Shown here: positions 20,251 through 31,462 of the stretch, one piece after another
Layout: every line of letters starts with the position of its first letter
Numbering within the stretch: the stretch's first letter is position 1
From: Euptelea pleiosperma
Taxonomy: Eukaryota > Streptophyta > Magnoliopsida > Ranunculales > Eupteleaceae
Assembly: GCA_035048495.1 (NCBI GenBank)
Contig: CM068544.1
Coordinates: 48,695,893-48,759,892, forward strand
Direction: 5' to 3'
DNA: 64,000 bases
Notes under the pieces: generated by a model
What the model saw: only the letters and a program-made list of their open reading frames with translations
Told to the model about the DNA's origin: nothing
The model's database searches: none
Translations under genes and position numbers: made by a program

Positions 20251-21729
20251 GTGCGGCCTTAACGGCCTACCAGACTAGTCCTAAAACTAAAATACGCTGG
20301 ATGTCGTTCCTTACTTTCTTCCTCTGATCTTTCATGGCGTCATCCAGCAAGATGGACGACGAAGGAGAAGGCGAAACCCTAGAAGAGGAGGTATCCCCTG
20401 CATAGCTGCTCTTTTCTCCAATTTTGCATTCTACATTAGAACTTATTAGGGTTTCTATTTCCTTTTACATCTATTTTTATCTGCAACTCTCGTTGTTTTT
20501 TTAACCCGTATGATTGCGTTGTTACATTGATTGTGAGTTTCTTGTTCGTATTGTTGCAACATTTCTGCCTAAATCATTTATATTTTTAAACTATGTATAC
20601 CGTTTCGATGCTGAATTGCTCTCCCCTGTTTTGATTTTGGTTTCAATCGGGTTTATGTGCTTTGGCTAATTTGGAGATTTGTGAAAAATATGCTTGGATT
20701 TTGCACGCAAATTATTTGCATTGGTAAGGAGTTTGTAAAATATTGAGAAAATTCGTCAAATTCTGGTAGAAACTAGTGGACATCCTGCACAGTTTGTCGC
20801 TGGAATCATTTGGGTGGTATTAGGGTTGCTTGGACGACTGATTGCTATTCAATTTAGCGTTTAATTGGAATAAAGAGCTCAAGCTGATCAAAGATGAAAA
20901 TGGACACGGAAGTAGGAGAATCTGTTAAATTTCAATTCACAAACAAGCCTCTACTAAGAGGGAAAATAAAAATAAAGTGTGTAAAGACTAAAGAGCTATC
21001 CTAACTTCCTTTTTTGTAGTGAGATATCATAATTTTAACTCGCTCAACAGTCTTTAAATAAAGTACTCCAAAATACAACTTGTTTGATTGCAACAAGGGA
21101 AGAAAATTATGGTAATTTAACTTTGCGGTTGACCATTTAGTTTGTTAAACACAATTTTAAATTCTGTCCCACAATACATTATCGAAAATACCAAACTTGA
21201 TCTTGTACGGACCCACATCCCCTTGGTCAAAGCATGTAGACCAATACAAGCTTGAATATTTTCTCACTTGAGTGAGGAGATCAACAGTAATATTTTTTAC
21301 TTCGCTGCTTAAGTATGTTTCTGTGGGCCAAGAAACGGGGAATTTCATTGATGCTTCCTTTATTTCGCGGCAGTTTGAAAGGTTTGATGATTTTACTCTT
21401 GCCTTTTCATGGGAAAGGTATCCTTTAGTGGCTTCATAACTTTTTATGTATACATGTTCCGCTTTGTGTCTGTTCACATAAATTTTGTCAAACCATGTGA
21501 TTTGGGATGGAGAAAATTATTAATCATGCGTTCTCATTTTATAGATTCATATCGAAAATAGAAGCTGTTTGGCGGCTGTGGCTGGCTGATGGTTCAAAGA
21601 ATTTATTGGTATGCTTCTTTATGCCGAAAACCTGTTTGTTCTCATTTACCTACGTCACAATGTATTCTCTATTGATTTATTGAGTTGTATTCTCTATGTA
21701 GTCGATTTATTGCAATAGCAGTTGATGAG

Positions 21730-23200
21730 TGCTCTAAAGAACAAGCCGAATTCTCATAGGAATCGGCCCCACTTCCACACTCATATAGGTGAGTCTATCA
21801 AGGGTGCTCCTACAGCTACACACTCCACTCAAAACGAGCTATTGCCTTCATTAAGAGTTATAAAACTCAACCTTCAAATCACTATAGGATACCATGCACA
21901 TATTACACCATGGAACTTGGAGAAAATTCTCCACAGTGCATGAGCCAAAAACCAATTAACCAGTGACTCATTTTTCCCTTTGAAACTAGTTAGTAGGGTA
22001 GCCATCACAAGTGATTTATCTATCAATGGGCTTTAGTTCCATCGCCCATGATGTATTCTAGACTTTTTCCCTTGCTAGGCCTTTAGTCAAGGGGTCTGTA
22101 AGATTATCTCTAGATCTTACAAAATCTACTATAATGGTAACATTAGCTATTAACTATCTTACAGTACTGTGTTTACGACGAATCTGTCGTGATTTACGGT
22201 TGTAGTAACAGTTTTGAACTCTACCAATAGCGGCAGTGCTATCACAATGAATAAGTACAACGGGTACATGTCTATCCCAGAGAGGTATATCTGACAATTG
22301 GCCTTGCAGCCATCTTGCCAACTCACTAGCTGTAGCTAGTACAATTAACTCAGACTCCATCGTAAATTGAGCTATAATGGTTTGTTTCTTGGACTTCCAA
22401 GAAACTGCTCCACCACCAATAGTAAAAACATAACCACTAGTAGCCTTGGAATCATCCGAAAGTGTGTTCCAATCGGCATCGCTGTATCCTTGATAATAGC
22501 GGGAGACATTGGATAATGAATGCCTAAATTTATAGTTCTTTTCAAGTATTTCATTATATGGTTAACATCATTCCAATGTTATACACTAGGTCTACTAGTA
22601 TATCTACATAGAACTCTTATTGCATATGCTATGTCAGGTCTAGTGCAATCTGTAGCATATCTTAAGCTACCAATAATACTAGCATGTTCTTTTTGGTTTA
22701 CACTATCACCCTCATTAGCATATAATTTAACACTAGGATCAAAAGGAGTACATATAGGCTTGCATTCAAAGAACTTATATTTCTTAAGTATCTTCTCAAT
22801 ATAATGAGATTGATCAAGTGAAATTCCATTTGCATTCCTAGTGATTTTTATACCCAATATCACATTTGCCTCTCCGAGATCTTTCATGTCAAAATTATGT
22901 GACAAAAGATTTTTGGTTTCTTTGACTACTTTTAGATTAGAACCAAAAATTAATAAATCATCTACATACAAGCAAATTATTACACAAATGCTTTCTATAT
23001 ATTTATAGTGTATACATTTGTCACTTTTATTAATTTTGAACCCATTAGAGATGACCACCTAGTCAAATTTTTCATGCCATTCTTTTGGTGCCTGTTTTAA
23101 ACCATATAACGATTTAATATGTTTACAGACTTTATTTTCTTGACTGGGTATTACAAACCTTTCAGGTTGGTCCATATATATTTCTTGTTCATTAAGAGGA
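21730..23200 (-). mobile_element. Ty1/copia retrotransposon fragment (RT to RNase H end), antisense
   Basis: Read on the minus strand it contains the RT region (EIYMDQPERFVIP, KSLYGLKQAPKEWHEKFD, then YVDDLLIFGS at about 22950, DMKDLGEANVILGIKI, GSLRYATDCTRPDIAYAI) and the RNase H end ([13 protein letters not shown] at about 22360, [25 protein letters not shown]), then a region encoding DPLTKGLARE-like sequence with stops. gag, protease, integrase and the upstream RT are missing. It lies in the disrupted Rab3GAP locus. The outer (left) boundary is approximate. Confidence 0.78.
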
Positions 23201-24177
23201 GTCTAGGCCGAACTACTACTCTTATTGTTTATGTGGATGGTATTATGGTCACGGGAAGACCTAGATGAGGTTTGCCGGTTTAAGTACTTAGGGACGGAGT
23301 TTGAGATCAAGGATCTGGGACCGTTAAGATACTTCTTGAGTATTGAGGTCGCTGGATCGAAGTAGGGTGTGTTCATTTCACAGAGGAAGTATGTCCTAGA
23401 TCTCCTACGGGAGTCTGGGAACCTGGGAGCTAAACTAGCTGACACACCCATTGATGAGCAACACTGGCTTAACCCTATTGATGGGGATCCAGTTGCTGAC
23501 CCTAGTCAGTTTTAGCGACTTGTTGGAAGACTTATTTATCTCTCATTGACACGACCAGATGTTGCATATGTAGTCAATGTCATTAGTCAGTTCATGTACA
23601 CTCCCCGTTCTCTACACCTTGAGGCAACACACAGTTTTACGCTACCTCAAGGGTTTACCTGGGAAAAGACTTTTGTTTGGAAAGAATGGACACCTGCGAG
23701 TTGAGGCCTATACAAATGCTGATTGAACGGACTCAGTTACAGACGTTCTAAATCGGGGTACTGTACTTATGTTGTGGGTAACCTTGTTTCATGGCGTAGC
23801 AAGAAGCAACTAGTTGTTGCCCGCTCCAGTGCTAAAGTAGAGTACCGTTCCATGGCTTATGGTGTGTGTGAGTTGTTATGGCTGAAGACCATGCTCAACG
23901 AGCTTGGCTATCCTGTCAAAGCACCTATACAACTGTGTTGTGACAATAAAGCCTCCATCAGTATTACTCACAACCCAATTCAACCTGACAGGACGAAGCA
24001 CATTGAAGTGGATTGGCACTTTATAAAGGAGAAACTCGTCCGTGAACTTACTTGCACACCTTATGTCAATACTGCTGATCAAGTGGCTAATGTGTTGACT
24101 AAGGGTGTTACTAAAGGGAGAGCATCTGTTATCCAAGCTAGGCATGATAGATGTCTTCGCACCAGCTTGAGGGGGAG
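23200..24177 (+). mobile_element. Second Ty1/copia fragment (RT to RNase H), sense
   Basis: It starts within RT (TTLIVYVDGIMVTG at about 23215), with FEIKDLGPLRYFL and [16 protein letters not shown] in shifted frames. It continues through a long open part, 23723..24208 (SGYCTYVVGNLVSWRSKKQ, VVARSSAKVEYRSMAYG, CDNKASISITHNPIQ, TKHIEVDWHFIKEK), which is the copia RNase H. A purine tract (GAGGGGGAG at 24169..24177) precedes the LTR. It differs in sequence from the antisense fragment, so the two come from different copia families. Confidence 0.78.
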
Positions 24178-24388
24178 TGTTGTTAGGGATTTACTAGTAA
24201 TATGTTAGATATTGCAGGGGGGTCTTTGTAATTATGAAGATTGTTCAGATAATATAAATATTAGGTGAAATCGTGTAGCCCTTTATGCTCTACACGATTT
24301 CTCCTCTTTTCCCCCAATATTCTCCTCTCTTCTCCTTCACCCTTATCTCTTTATTCTTCTTGTTCTGGTTACAATCTAAGTTGCAACA
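24178..24388 (+). repeat. 3' LTR of the sense copia element
   Basis: It starts TGTTGTTAGGG directly after the polypurine tract and ends CTAAGTTGCAACA, giving 5'-TG..CA-3' borders and 211 bp. It contains GATAATATAAATATTAGG (possible TATA) and CTACACGATTTCTCC. The 5' LTR is absent. Confidence 0.65.
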
Positions 24389-24940
24389 CCATCTTCATCC
24401 ATTGGTCCAATTGATCGACTCCAATATGCAATTGAAAAGTGCCCTAATTATTCTATTCTTCATGATGTGCAATAGGCACTAATACACTCGAGTTATTTGG
24501 CATTACTAAATTTTATGGAGATAACCAACTATTCCTTTAGCACTCATTCGTTGGATAAGATCACCATGCAAATACCTGCATCTAGGTCTTCGGAATTTCC
24601 GAGTCATCTTTTTACCACCATCCATCCATTGTATCTCTAAGCGTATAATATTGTCTTAATTGTTATCTCATGTATTCCATTTTCAATAAAATTGATTTCT
24701 GAGACTTTAGTTTCCTCTTATTATTATCTGTGCTCTTTATCCTTGTGAGGATCGTGGTGACAAGTCTTGTTATCTAGATGCTTGTATCTTCTCTACATAC
24801 CTAGTGTCATTTAGCACACTAGCCAAATGTCTCTATTAAGCTGTGAAGACATAATTACATTAGTCACTGCTGTTTGTTGGATTCCTCTTGGTCTTTCTGC
24901 TATGATATGAGTTCATTATTTTTAAGAAATTTTGAATGAG
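24389..24940. other. Between LTR and next Rab3GAP exon
   Basis: AT-rich sequence without a recognised exon or repeat. It may be former Rab3GAP intron or unrelated insertion. Confidence 0.35.
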
Positions 24941-26640
24941 ACATGTCAGTATTCAATGCGTCAAATCCAGATGCTCTTTTTGAAGATTTTTTTCGATGGC
25001 ACTCACCTGGCGATTGGGAAACTGATGAAATTGAAGAGAATGGTCGATCCAGGGATCCTAAGATGGACGGATTGATAGATGGTTGGCCTCCTCGGGAGGG
25101 CTTTGCGACTGAACGTGGGAATTCATGGCGGCAACTTTGGAACGATGCACATGCTTTGCAGCTTCTGAGCAAAAGCCTCTTCTTGATCCAAATTGAGAAG
25201 AGAAGAAGATATATGTAGCAGAGCTACGTTTTGCCTATTCATAACTTCGTCTGGAAAATTACAACAATCCGGAGAAAGAATATAAAAGAAATATGAATTG
25301 GATTCCTCTTTCTATATATAGTTTTCTTCTTTTTTCAGATAGGTCTTTCTAGATTTGTTTCTGCATATAAGCAGAATCTTAATTACAGCTCTGGTGTCAG
25401 TGGGTGAAATATCTTGCTGATGAGTATGAAATAACCTTTTTGCAACATTTATAAAAAGAGTTGTTACTCTGCAAGCTTGAGGCGCACTATGCACTGCACA
25501 TCTGCACAGAACATGGTGTTTCCTATCCACAGACATGTCGAAATGCAGTGCACTGCATAGATATATGCGTGTATTCCCTAGGCCTCAGGCGCACACTAGT
25601 ATTCACCTAAAAGAAGAGCTCATCCTTTTGCTGAAATAATCAGGCTATCAATGTTCATTTGAGTGGTTTTAGGTTTCCTCTAGCGATTGTATGAGATTCG
25701 AGGTCTATTTTTCTTTCAGCTTGCTGTTCAAAAGGGAAAAAACAAAGGAATAAAATATTTCTGACAAGACGTTAAATTTGCTTGAGATATCTTGGTCTCT
25801 TCTTTGAATATTTCCCTTGTACTGCATTTGGAAATTTTGGCCAGATTCCATTACTTTTTTGTTTTTTTGCTTTGAATAGATCCTTCATTACCTGGAAACA
25901 CTACGAGTACCACACCAGCTGCATGAGAAAATGGTTTGCACTGCCTTCAGAGCATCTGCTGATAGCCTAAAGCAGACCTCTTTTGGCGGTTAAAAACAGA
26001 TGATAACAAAAATAGGGCAACTCTACTTGACAATGGCAACGGCCTTTAAGCCTTTGCAGGGTACATCTTCTGTTTCCTTCATCTTGCTTACAGTTTTTAT
26101 CTCTTATAAAGTGCAAGCCCTCTCGAGTGTTTTTAAGTTTTTGTTTGTGTTTGCATTGCAGCAAATCATTCGTCTGACTAGGGTGAGATCATCTATGACT
26201 TAGGCGACTGTGATGTCGTTGAACATGTGGAGACTACTAATCCTTGCAGCTTCAGTTCATCGTAAGCTGTCACATGCACCACACCACGCCTGTCGGAAGC
26301 AATCTTTGCTATTACTTCAATTTTAATCTTCCTAGAATGGGGACGGGATCAGTAGGCAGTGACATTCGAAGGGTAAAATTTCATCCCTATCATCAGTGAG
26401 AGGGAAAATCTAAGCACTTCTGCCTTATTTACAGTAAAAATAGTCTATTAACAGCATAGCTGTAAAGGTAGCATGTCGGGGGGAGTGGGATCCATCATTT
26501 GTTGAGTCTGCGCTTCTATATGTTCCAATCAAGATATTGAAACACATCGAACGTACATCTGTGGAACATCCAACGATCACCAGGTAGCGCTTTCTGTTAC
26601 TTGTGATTATCTCCTCTTACCCAAAAGAATAAAATTGTCA

Positions 26641-27107
26641 TTGTCGTTTAATTAAATAACAGATCAACTGTTCTTTATTTTTTGTAATTCAAGGTAAATG
26701 TGAAATAATGCAGAACTTGGAATGATGTATAAATACTTTCTTTTTGGGCTTTATTAATCACCAGGATCGTTGCTGGATTTATTTTTCAGAAGGCTTGGAG
26801 CATGGAGACCTTTTTATCCATGAACTATTTTGAATGTTTGGAAACCGAATAAATGGGGCCAGCCGAATTCGGTCCAGGTCCAGTTGATTTGGCCTGTGGT
26901 AATGGTGTGGAGGCCACTTTTTGGGCCCTATTGTCTCCAAATGTTCAAAAAAATTCCCTTGAAACACGATCAGAGTTGGTTTTTTGAAAAGAGGTTGCAA
27001 CATGGAACCGGTTCTTACATCTGAACGGGGTTAGAACTGGACTAGGTCCTTAAAACATGAGCTTTCCAACAGAGGTTACCAGATAATGTATGTTCCCTTG
27101 TAAGTAA
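26641..27107. other. Intergenic after the pseudogene
   Basis: No further Rab3GAP exon is recognised here, which marks the truncation of that locus. A GGTCCAGGTCCAGTTGATTT patch near 26870 resembles GGTTCC-type repeats only weakly. Confidence 0.35.
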
Positions 27108-27117
27108 TATTTACCGG

Positions 27118-27342
27118 GGTCGGGGTCGGGGTCGGGGTCAGGAGTTCCCTTTTTTCTGACCCCTCTTGGGAGTCGTGTTCTCGGCCTTGGATTCCGAGAA
27201 TCCAAGGGTGGTTGATAGTTTTGAGCTGACATCACTTTTTTGAGTTTTGCAGAGCTATCAACCACGGTTGGATTCATGAAATCCACGGCCGAGAACACGA
27301 CTCCCGAGAGGGGTCAAAAAAGGGGTGCTCTGATCCTGAGCC
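27118..27342. mobile_element. Fold-back MITE with GGGGTC-repeat end, 225 bp
   Basis: A perfect 10-bp flanking repeat TATTTACCGG (27108..27117 and 27343..27352). The left end begins with GGTCGGGGTCGGGGTCGGGG; the right end is GATCCTGAGCC. Long inverted arms: TTTTTTCTGACCCCTCTTGG with GAGTCGTGTTCTCGGCC on the left, GGCCGAGAACACGACTC with GAGAGGGGTCAAAAAA on the right, then GGATTC..GAATCC words inside. The 9-10 bp duplication suggests a Mutator-type element. Confidence 0.72.
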
Positions 27343-27352
27343 TATTTACCGG

Positions 27353-28256
27353 TCCATTTTTAGTCCATATGGTGCACGTGGATGTTTTCAACCAGTCAAT
27401 TGGTGCGCACAATTAAACATGCGTTTTTTATACAATGCCCAATCTACGGTCAAGAAAAAATAACCATTTATTTAATTAAGATTATACCATTGGGCTGATT
27501 TTTGGACTAGAAGATTTTCCTAAGCTTCAACAACTGATTGGTCCGGACTAGAACCACCTAATTTTGCATACATAGATGGTAGTGGTGAGTAAAAAAATCG
27601 CGCAACCTAACGCCAAAAAGCATCAGGTCTACCTTGTTACATCACGACCCGTCCAAGTAATGGTATGAGTGAATCTAGAAGGTAGGCCAACTAGCTGGCT
27701 ATGATGTAGGTTAGGCCCGATTAAATTGGCGGTAGGTCCTACATCCATTGCTATCACCATGATATGAGCGTTAGTAAAAGGATAATCAAGATCACCTGGT
27801 CGGGTTGATTCTTGACAAGACATCGGTGAGAGCGGTTGAATGGTGGGACCACGATCCTGTTTCATATGCGCCTCGTGTACGGCTTTGAAAGGGTGGAGCC
27901 CGATTCTTCTTAAAGGTTTTTACCGAGTCAAGAAGGTGACAAAAGAAAAGGTGAGGCGTACACACATGAAAATCTATTCTACTTGAAAAGAAAAGCTGGA
28001 AAGGCACAAACAGGAAAACTCCATCATACCCATTTAACCCAATTTTTTTTTTTTTTTTTAACTTGTACCCCCTTTTCCTGGAAGGTTTTTGGGTGATCAT
28101 GTTGTTATCAGTACTTATATTATCTAGGAATGCTTATGGAGTAAGAAAAGAAATGACATTTTCACATTGCCCCACCAAAAATTGGTTTAATTAGTAAAGC
28201 CCCCACCTCTGTACATCTTTAAATTAGTGCCACCCCTTCACTGTTGTTGGCAGGAA
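27353..28256. other. Intergenic with an M2 end fragment
   Basis: A lone M2 right end, ACCTTGTTACATCACGACCC, lies at 27632..27651 after GCCAAAAAGCATCAGGT. The remainder, including a T/A-rich patch near 28042, has no recognised gene. Confidence 0.4.
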
Positions 28257-28264
28257 ACGTTGAT

Positions 28265-28685
28265 CAAGGTTTAAAGGAGGCCGTTTTAACGGTTAAACGG
28301 ACTGGGGGCGTTACCGTTTAAACAGCCGTTAAAACGGATTGAAACGGCCAGGGGCAAAAATGGAATTTAACTGAATTAAACGGGTTTTAACAGTTTTAAT
28401 GATTTTAAAGGAAAAAAACGGAAAAAATGGCGCTGAAATTCAAATTTTGAAATTTGAAAAATAAAAAAATACGGAATTAAACAGATTTAATGGCCGTTTT
28501 TTTTCACCAAATTTTCAGAATTAAACGTCTGTTTAAACAATTTTAACGGCCGTTAAAACAAAAAAAACGGCTGTTTTTTTCAAAACCGATAAAACATGTT
28601 TAAACGGTTTTAACGGAAACGGGCTTGGGGCGTTACCGTTTAAACGGCCATTAAAACCGTTTAAATGGCAGTTTTTAAAACCATG
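28265..28685. mobile_element. H1 hAT-type fold-back MITE, copy 2, 421 bp
   Basis: The ends are CAAGGTTTAAAGGAGGCCG and TTTTTAAAACCATG. Flanks ACGTTGAT (28257..28264) and ACATTGAT (28686..28693) match 7/8. It is the reverse orientation of copy 1 (3522..3877) and is again built of GTTTAAACGG-type words, with CAAATTTTGAAATTTG in the middle. Confidence 0.75.
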
Positions 28686-28693
28686 ACATTGAT

Positions 28694-28990
28694 TAAGATC
28701 CGTTATAACGGCCGTTATAATAGGGTCACACCAGTCATGTCTGACTAAAAAAAAGGGTCGAAAAATAATTATTTTATTTTATTTTCAAAAAACCCCTCAA
28801 TAACAGTGAAAACTATTTTTTTTCTCAAAGTAACAGATGTTAATAAATACCGTTATAATGGACATTCCATTTTTTTTTCAATTTTGGATGTTAAAATGGG
28901 AAAAACGTAATGAGTCAGGGCGATACTGTTTTGACGGCTGTTATTTTTGTTACAATGGCTGTTTTTTAAACAATGTTTCAAGTTCTTGCT
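28694..28990. repeat. H1-related variant sequence
   Basis: It starts CCGTTATAACGGCCGTTATAA, includes GGGTCACACCAGTCATGTC and ends near TGTTTTTTAAACAATG. It uses CGTTATAACGG rather than CGTTTAAACGG words. A related stretch lies at 35700..35905 (CCGTTATAACTGGTCACATC). Ends not resolved. Confidence 0.45.
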
Positions 28991-29030
28991 TGTATTATTT
29001 TAGATTATCCCGTTATTTTGTACTTTTTAG

Positions 29031-29380
29031 CAAGGTTTAAAGGAGGCCGTTTTAATGGTATAACGGACTGGGGGTGTGATTATCAAAACCGTTGAGATGG
29101 ATTGTAACGGACAGGGGCAAAAATAGATTTTAACGAATTTTATGGGAAAAAATGGACAAAATGGCGCTGAAATTCAAAATTTTTGAAAAACAAAAAAAAA
29201 ATGAATTTAACAGAAAATAACGGATTTTAACGAAAATAATGGGCTTTTTTTTCACAAAATTTTCCAGATTTTAACGACTGTTAAACTGATAAAACGGCTG
29301 TTAATTTCTAAGCATGAAAACGGTTTTTAACGTAACGGGTTTGGGGTGTTACTGTTTAAACGGCGTTACTTTAAACCATG
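29031..29380. mobile_element. H1 hAT-type fold-back MITE, copy 3, 350 bp
   Basis: The ends are CAAGGTTTAAAGGAGGCCG and ACTTTAAACCATG, with a perfect 8-bp duplication CTTTTTAG at 29023..29030 and 29381..29388. Same orientation as copy 2. The internal words have decayed (AACGGATTTTAACG). Confidence 0.8.
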
Positions 29381-29388
29381 CTTTTTAG

Positions 29389-30866
29389 TTTCTGATATTT
29401 CTAGGTTTCTCACTTTCATTCGCTTCAAGTTCAGATACATTCATTATGTTTGTTATTAATCAAGAATGTTGACTGACGGTCAAGCAGTGACCCTAACTTA
29501 AAGCATACGGGGTCTTACTAATTCAACTAAATTTCTAACTTTTGGGGTAAAATGATGTTAGTCATCCTATGTTTTGATGACATGAAGGTCAGCATCCAGA
29601 GGAAATAGACCCTAGATCAGAATGGGAAACAAGACGAGGTGGGTGGGGGTAATAAATAAAACAAAGCCATCTGTATATGGGATCCCCATTCAACATCACT
29701 GCTTTCAACAATGATCATGCACCTCCAATACTACATTTAGATTACTTCATTTTTGTCTAAAACATGAGAGAGAGAGAGAGAGGTAGGTCCCTTCAACCTC
29801 TTCAAACAAATAAACCTAGAGCCTTAGGCATTTGGACATGTACCAAGTAAAAAAAAAAAAAAGTTATCATCATATCCATTTGTATTTATCTATAACCTTA
29901 AGTCTTAATCTAAGTTCCTATAATATCTTATTTGTCGTTAAGTTAAGACAGGTCGAACCCGGCTTACAAAATAAAAAAGACGGGTCGAACTCGTTTCAAC
30001 CGATGGTGCTATACTTGAGACAATTTGACGACCAACCACTTATGGTGCATTGGGGTTAAAGAGTTCTAACAATGACCCATCTCAACCCAACTCGATTTGG
30101 GTCAAGTTCACTGATGCCAATTCAAACCTTGACCTCACCCGACCCATGATGACATTTATCCTAACACAAAGGTTGCGGGTCTGATCCCAATTTATGAATA
30201 ATTTAATCAAACAAACACAGGTTTAACCTGAAAATCAAAATAGATTAATGTCACAAAATGATTGGGTATTTAAACTAAAGGCATAGGACAAATTTAAAAA
30301 AAAAAAAAAAAAAAAAACTTTATTAGGGTAACCTATTAATTGGGGAGTTCGTTTTCCTAGCTAGGTTTGATTGCTTGAACGGAATCATTGGTGGTGGGGC
30401 CAGTTGCTTATAAGAAAATATGCTAAAAATTATAAAAAAAAATTTGTGGGGTTGTAAAAATTGACATCTTTGTTTCAATTTTGAAGGTAGGGAGGAATTG
30501 TAGTTGAAGGTGGTATTGGATTCGGTTGCTTTTATTAAAAAAATCATTAAAAAAACAAATAGATTGAATTAGCCGTACGATGTAACCACAATCTCCCCTT
30601 ACGCTATGCCTCTTAGTGGATTATCATTGTGACCCCACATCCCTAAAATATGATAAAGAGATGGACACTATATGATGCCAACCCTTTTCTATTTTACTCA
30701 TTTCCTCCCTTTTATTTATTTATTTATTTATGTTACTTTTTTCTACCACGTTGAATTAAAATATTACAATTTAAATTCATTGGAGGCCCTGATATTGCAC
30801 CATGTGTCATCAAATCGCGAAGCAAGACTCGTGGAATTAAGCAAGAATGTCATAATTATTGTACCC
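29389..30866. other. Intergenic, AT-rich
   Basis: It contains a short GA run at about 29767, poly(A) runs at about 29850 and 30296-30317, and TTTATTTATTTATTTATTT at about 30713. No gene or shared repeat was recognised. Confidence 0.45.
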
Positions 30867-30875
30867 ACACATAAG

Positions 30876-31187
30876 TGAGTCAACCTTCGTTCACACTATG
30901 CAGTGAACGAAGCCGATCACAGCGCACAATAAGAGCCACGTGGCACACTCTTAGTGCGTTGGATCGAAGTTATTTTCATGGGTTGAGTTTAACCATAGGA
31001 ATTTGAGCATTATTTGGGTGCAAAGATCCAAAGGTTGTAAATCACAAAACAGGCTGATTTTTGGTTTGCAGGGCCACCACGGGACTGGCCAAACATCCAT
31101 ACGGTCAGCACCTACTAAGAGTGTGCCACGTGGCTTTTATTTTGCGCTGTGATCGTCGTTCACTGCATAGTGAGCGAAGGTTTACTC
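30876..31187. mobile_element. M1b fold-back MITE, 312 bp
   Basis: The ends are TGAGTCAACCTTCGTTCAC and GTGAGCGAAGGTTTACTC, with an additional hairpin (TTCGTTCACTATG-type) in each arm. Flanks ACACATAAG (30867..30875) and ACACGTAAG (31188..31196) match 8/9. Two perfect G-boxes (30935..30944, 31125..31134). The left half of the core is deleted after the G-box. Confidence 0.77.
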
Positions 31188-31462
31188 ACACGTAAGGTGA
31201 TCAGGTGTGGCTTACCGGAAAAAATAAAAAGAAGGGGTGATCAGGTGTTTAAATTGTGCACCAAAAGGTAGGTGTTCTAAACATCATAATTGTTCACGGC
31301 CCCTTAGATTAGATGATGATGGATGTAGGGACAAAAGATTCAATCAGCTTTATTTATTGTAGGATGGACGATAATTAATGAAGAAATCCCACAATAAGTT
31401 CAACTTTTGATTCACACTAGTGACTTCTCGTGCATTTTTAGAGAGGAACTCAAATCTATATA

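Larger units (their letters stand above)
20334..26640 (+). pseudogene. Rab3 GTPase-activating protein catalytic subunit, decayed and incomplete
   Basis: Exons recognisable by homology to the plant Rab3GAP catalytic subunit (a regulator of Rab GTPases in membrane traffic) are 20334..20390 (MASSSKMDDEGEG), 21374..21417 (FERFDDFTLAFSWE) and 21545..21608 (FISKIEAVWRLWLADGSKN); these three join in frame with GT..AG introns. Next come ~24941..25200 (FRWHSPGDWE, RQLWNDAHAL), 25880..26060 (HYLETL, MVCTAFRASAD, QLYLTMATAFKPLQ), 26162..26372 (GEIIYDLG, RLSEAI, LPRMGTGSVGSD) and ~26520..26640 (DIETHRTYICGTSNDHQVA). Damage: a one-base deletion near 25160, stops at 25194, 25991 and 26179, and a further frame change after RLSEAI. 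The exons between the third and fourth are absent, where two copia fragments lie, and the C-terminal part is missing after 26640. The 25194 stop looks like CGA to TGA decay. No functional product is expected. Confidence 0.82.
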
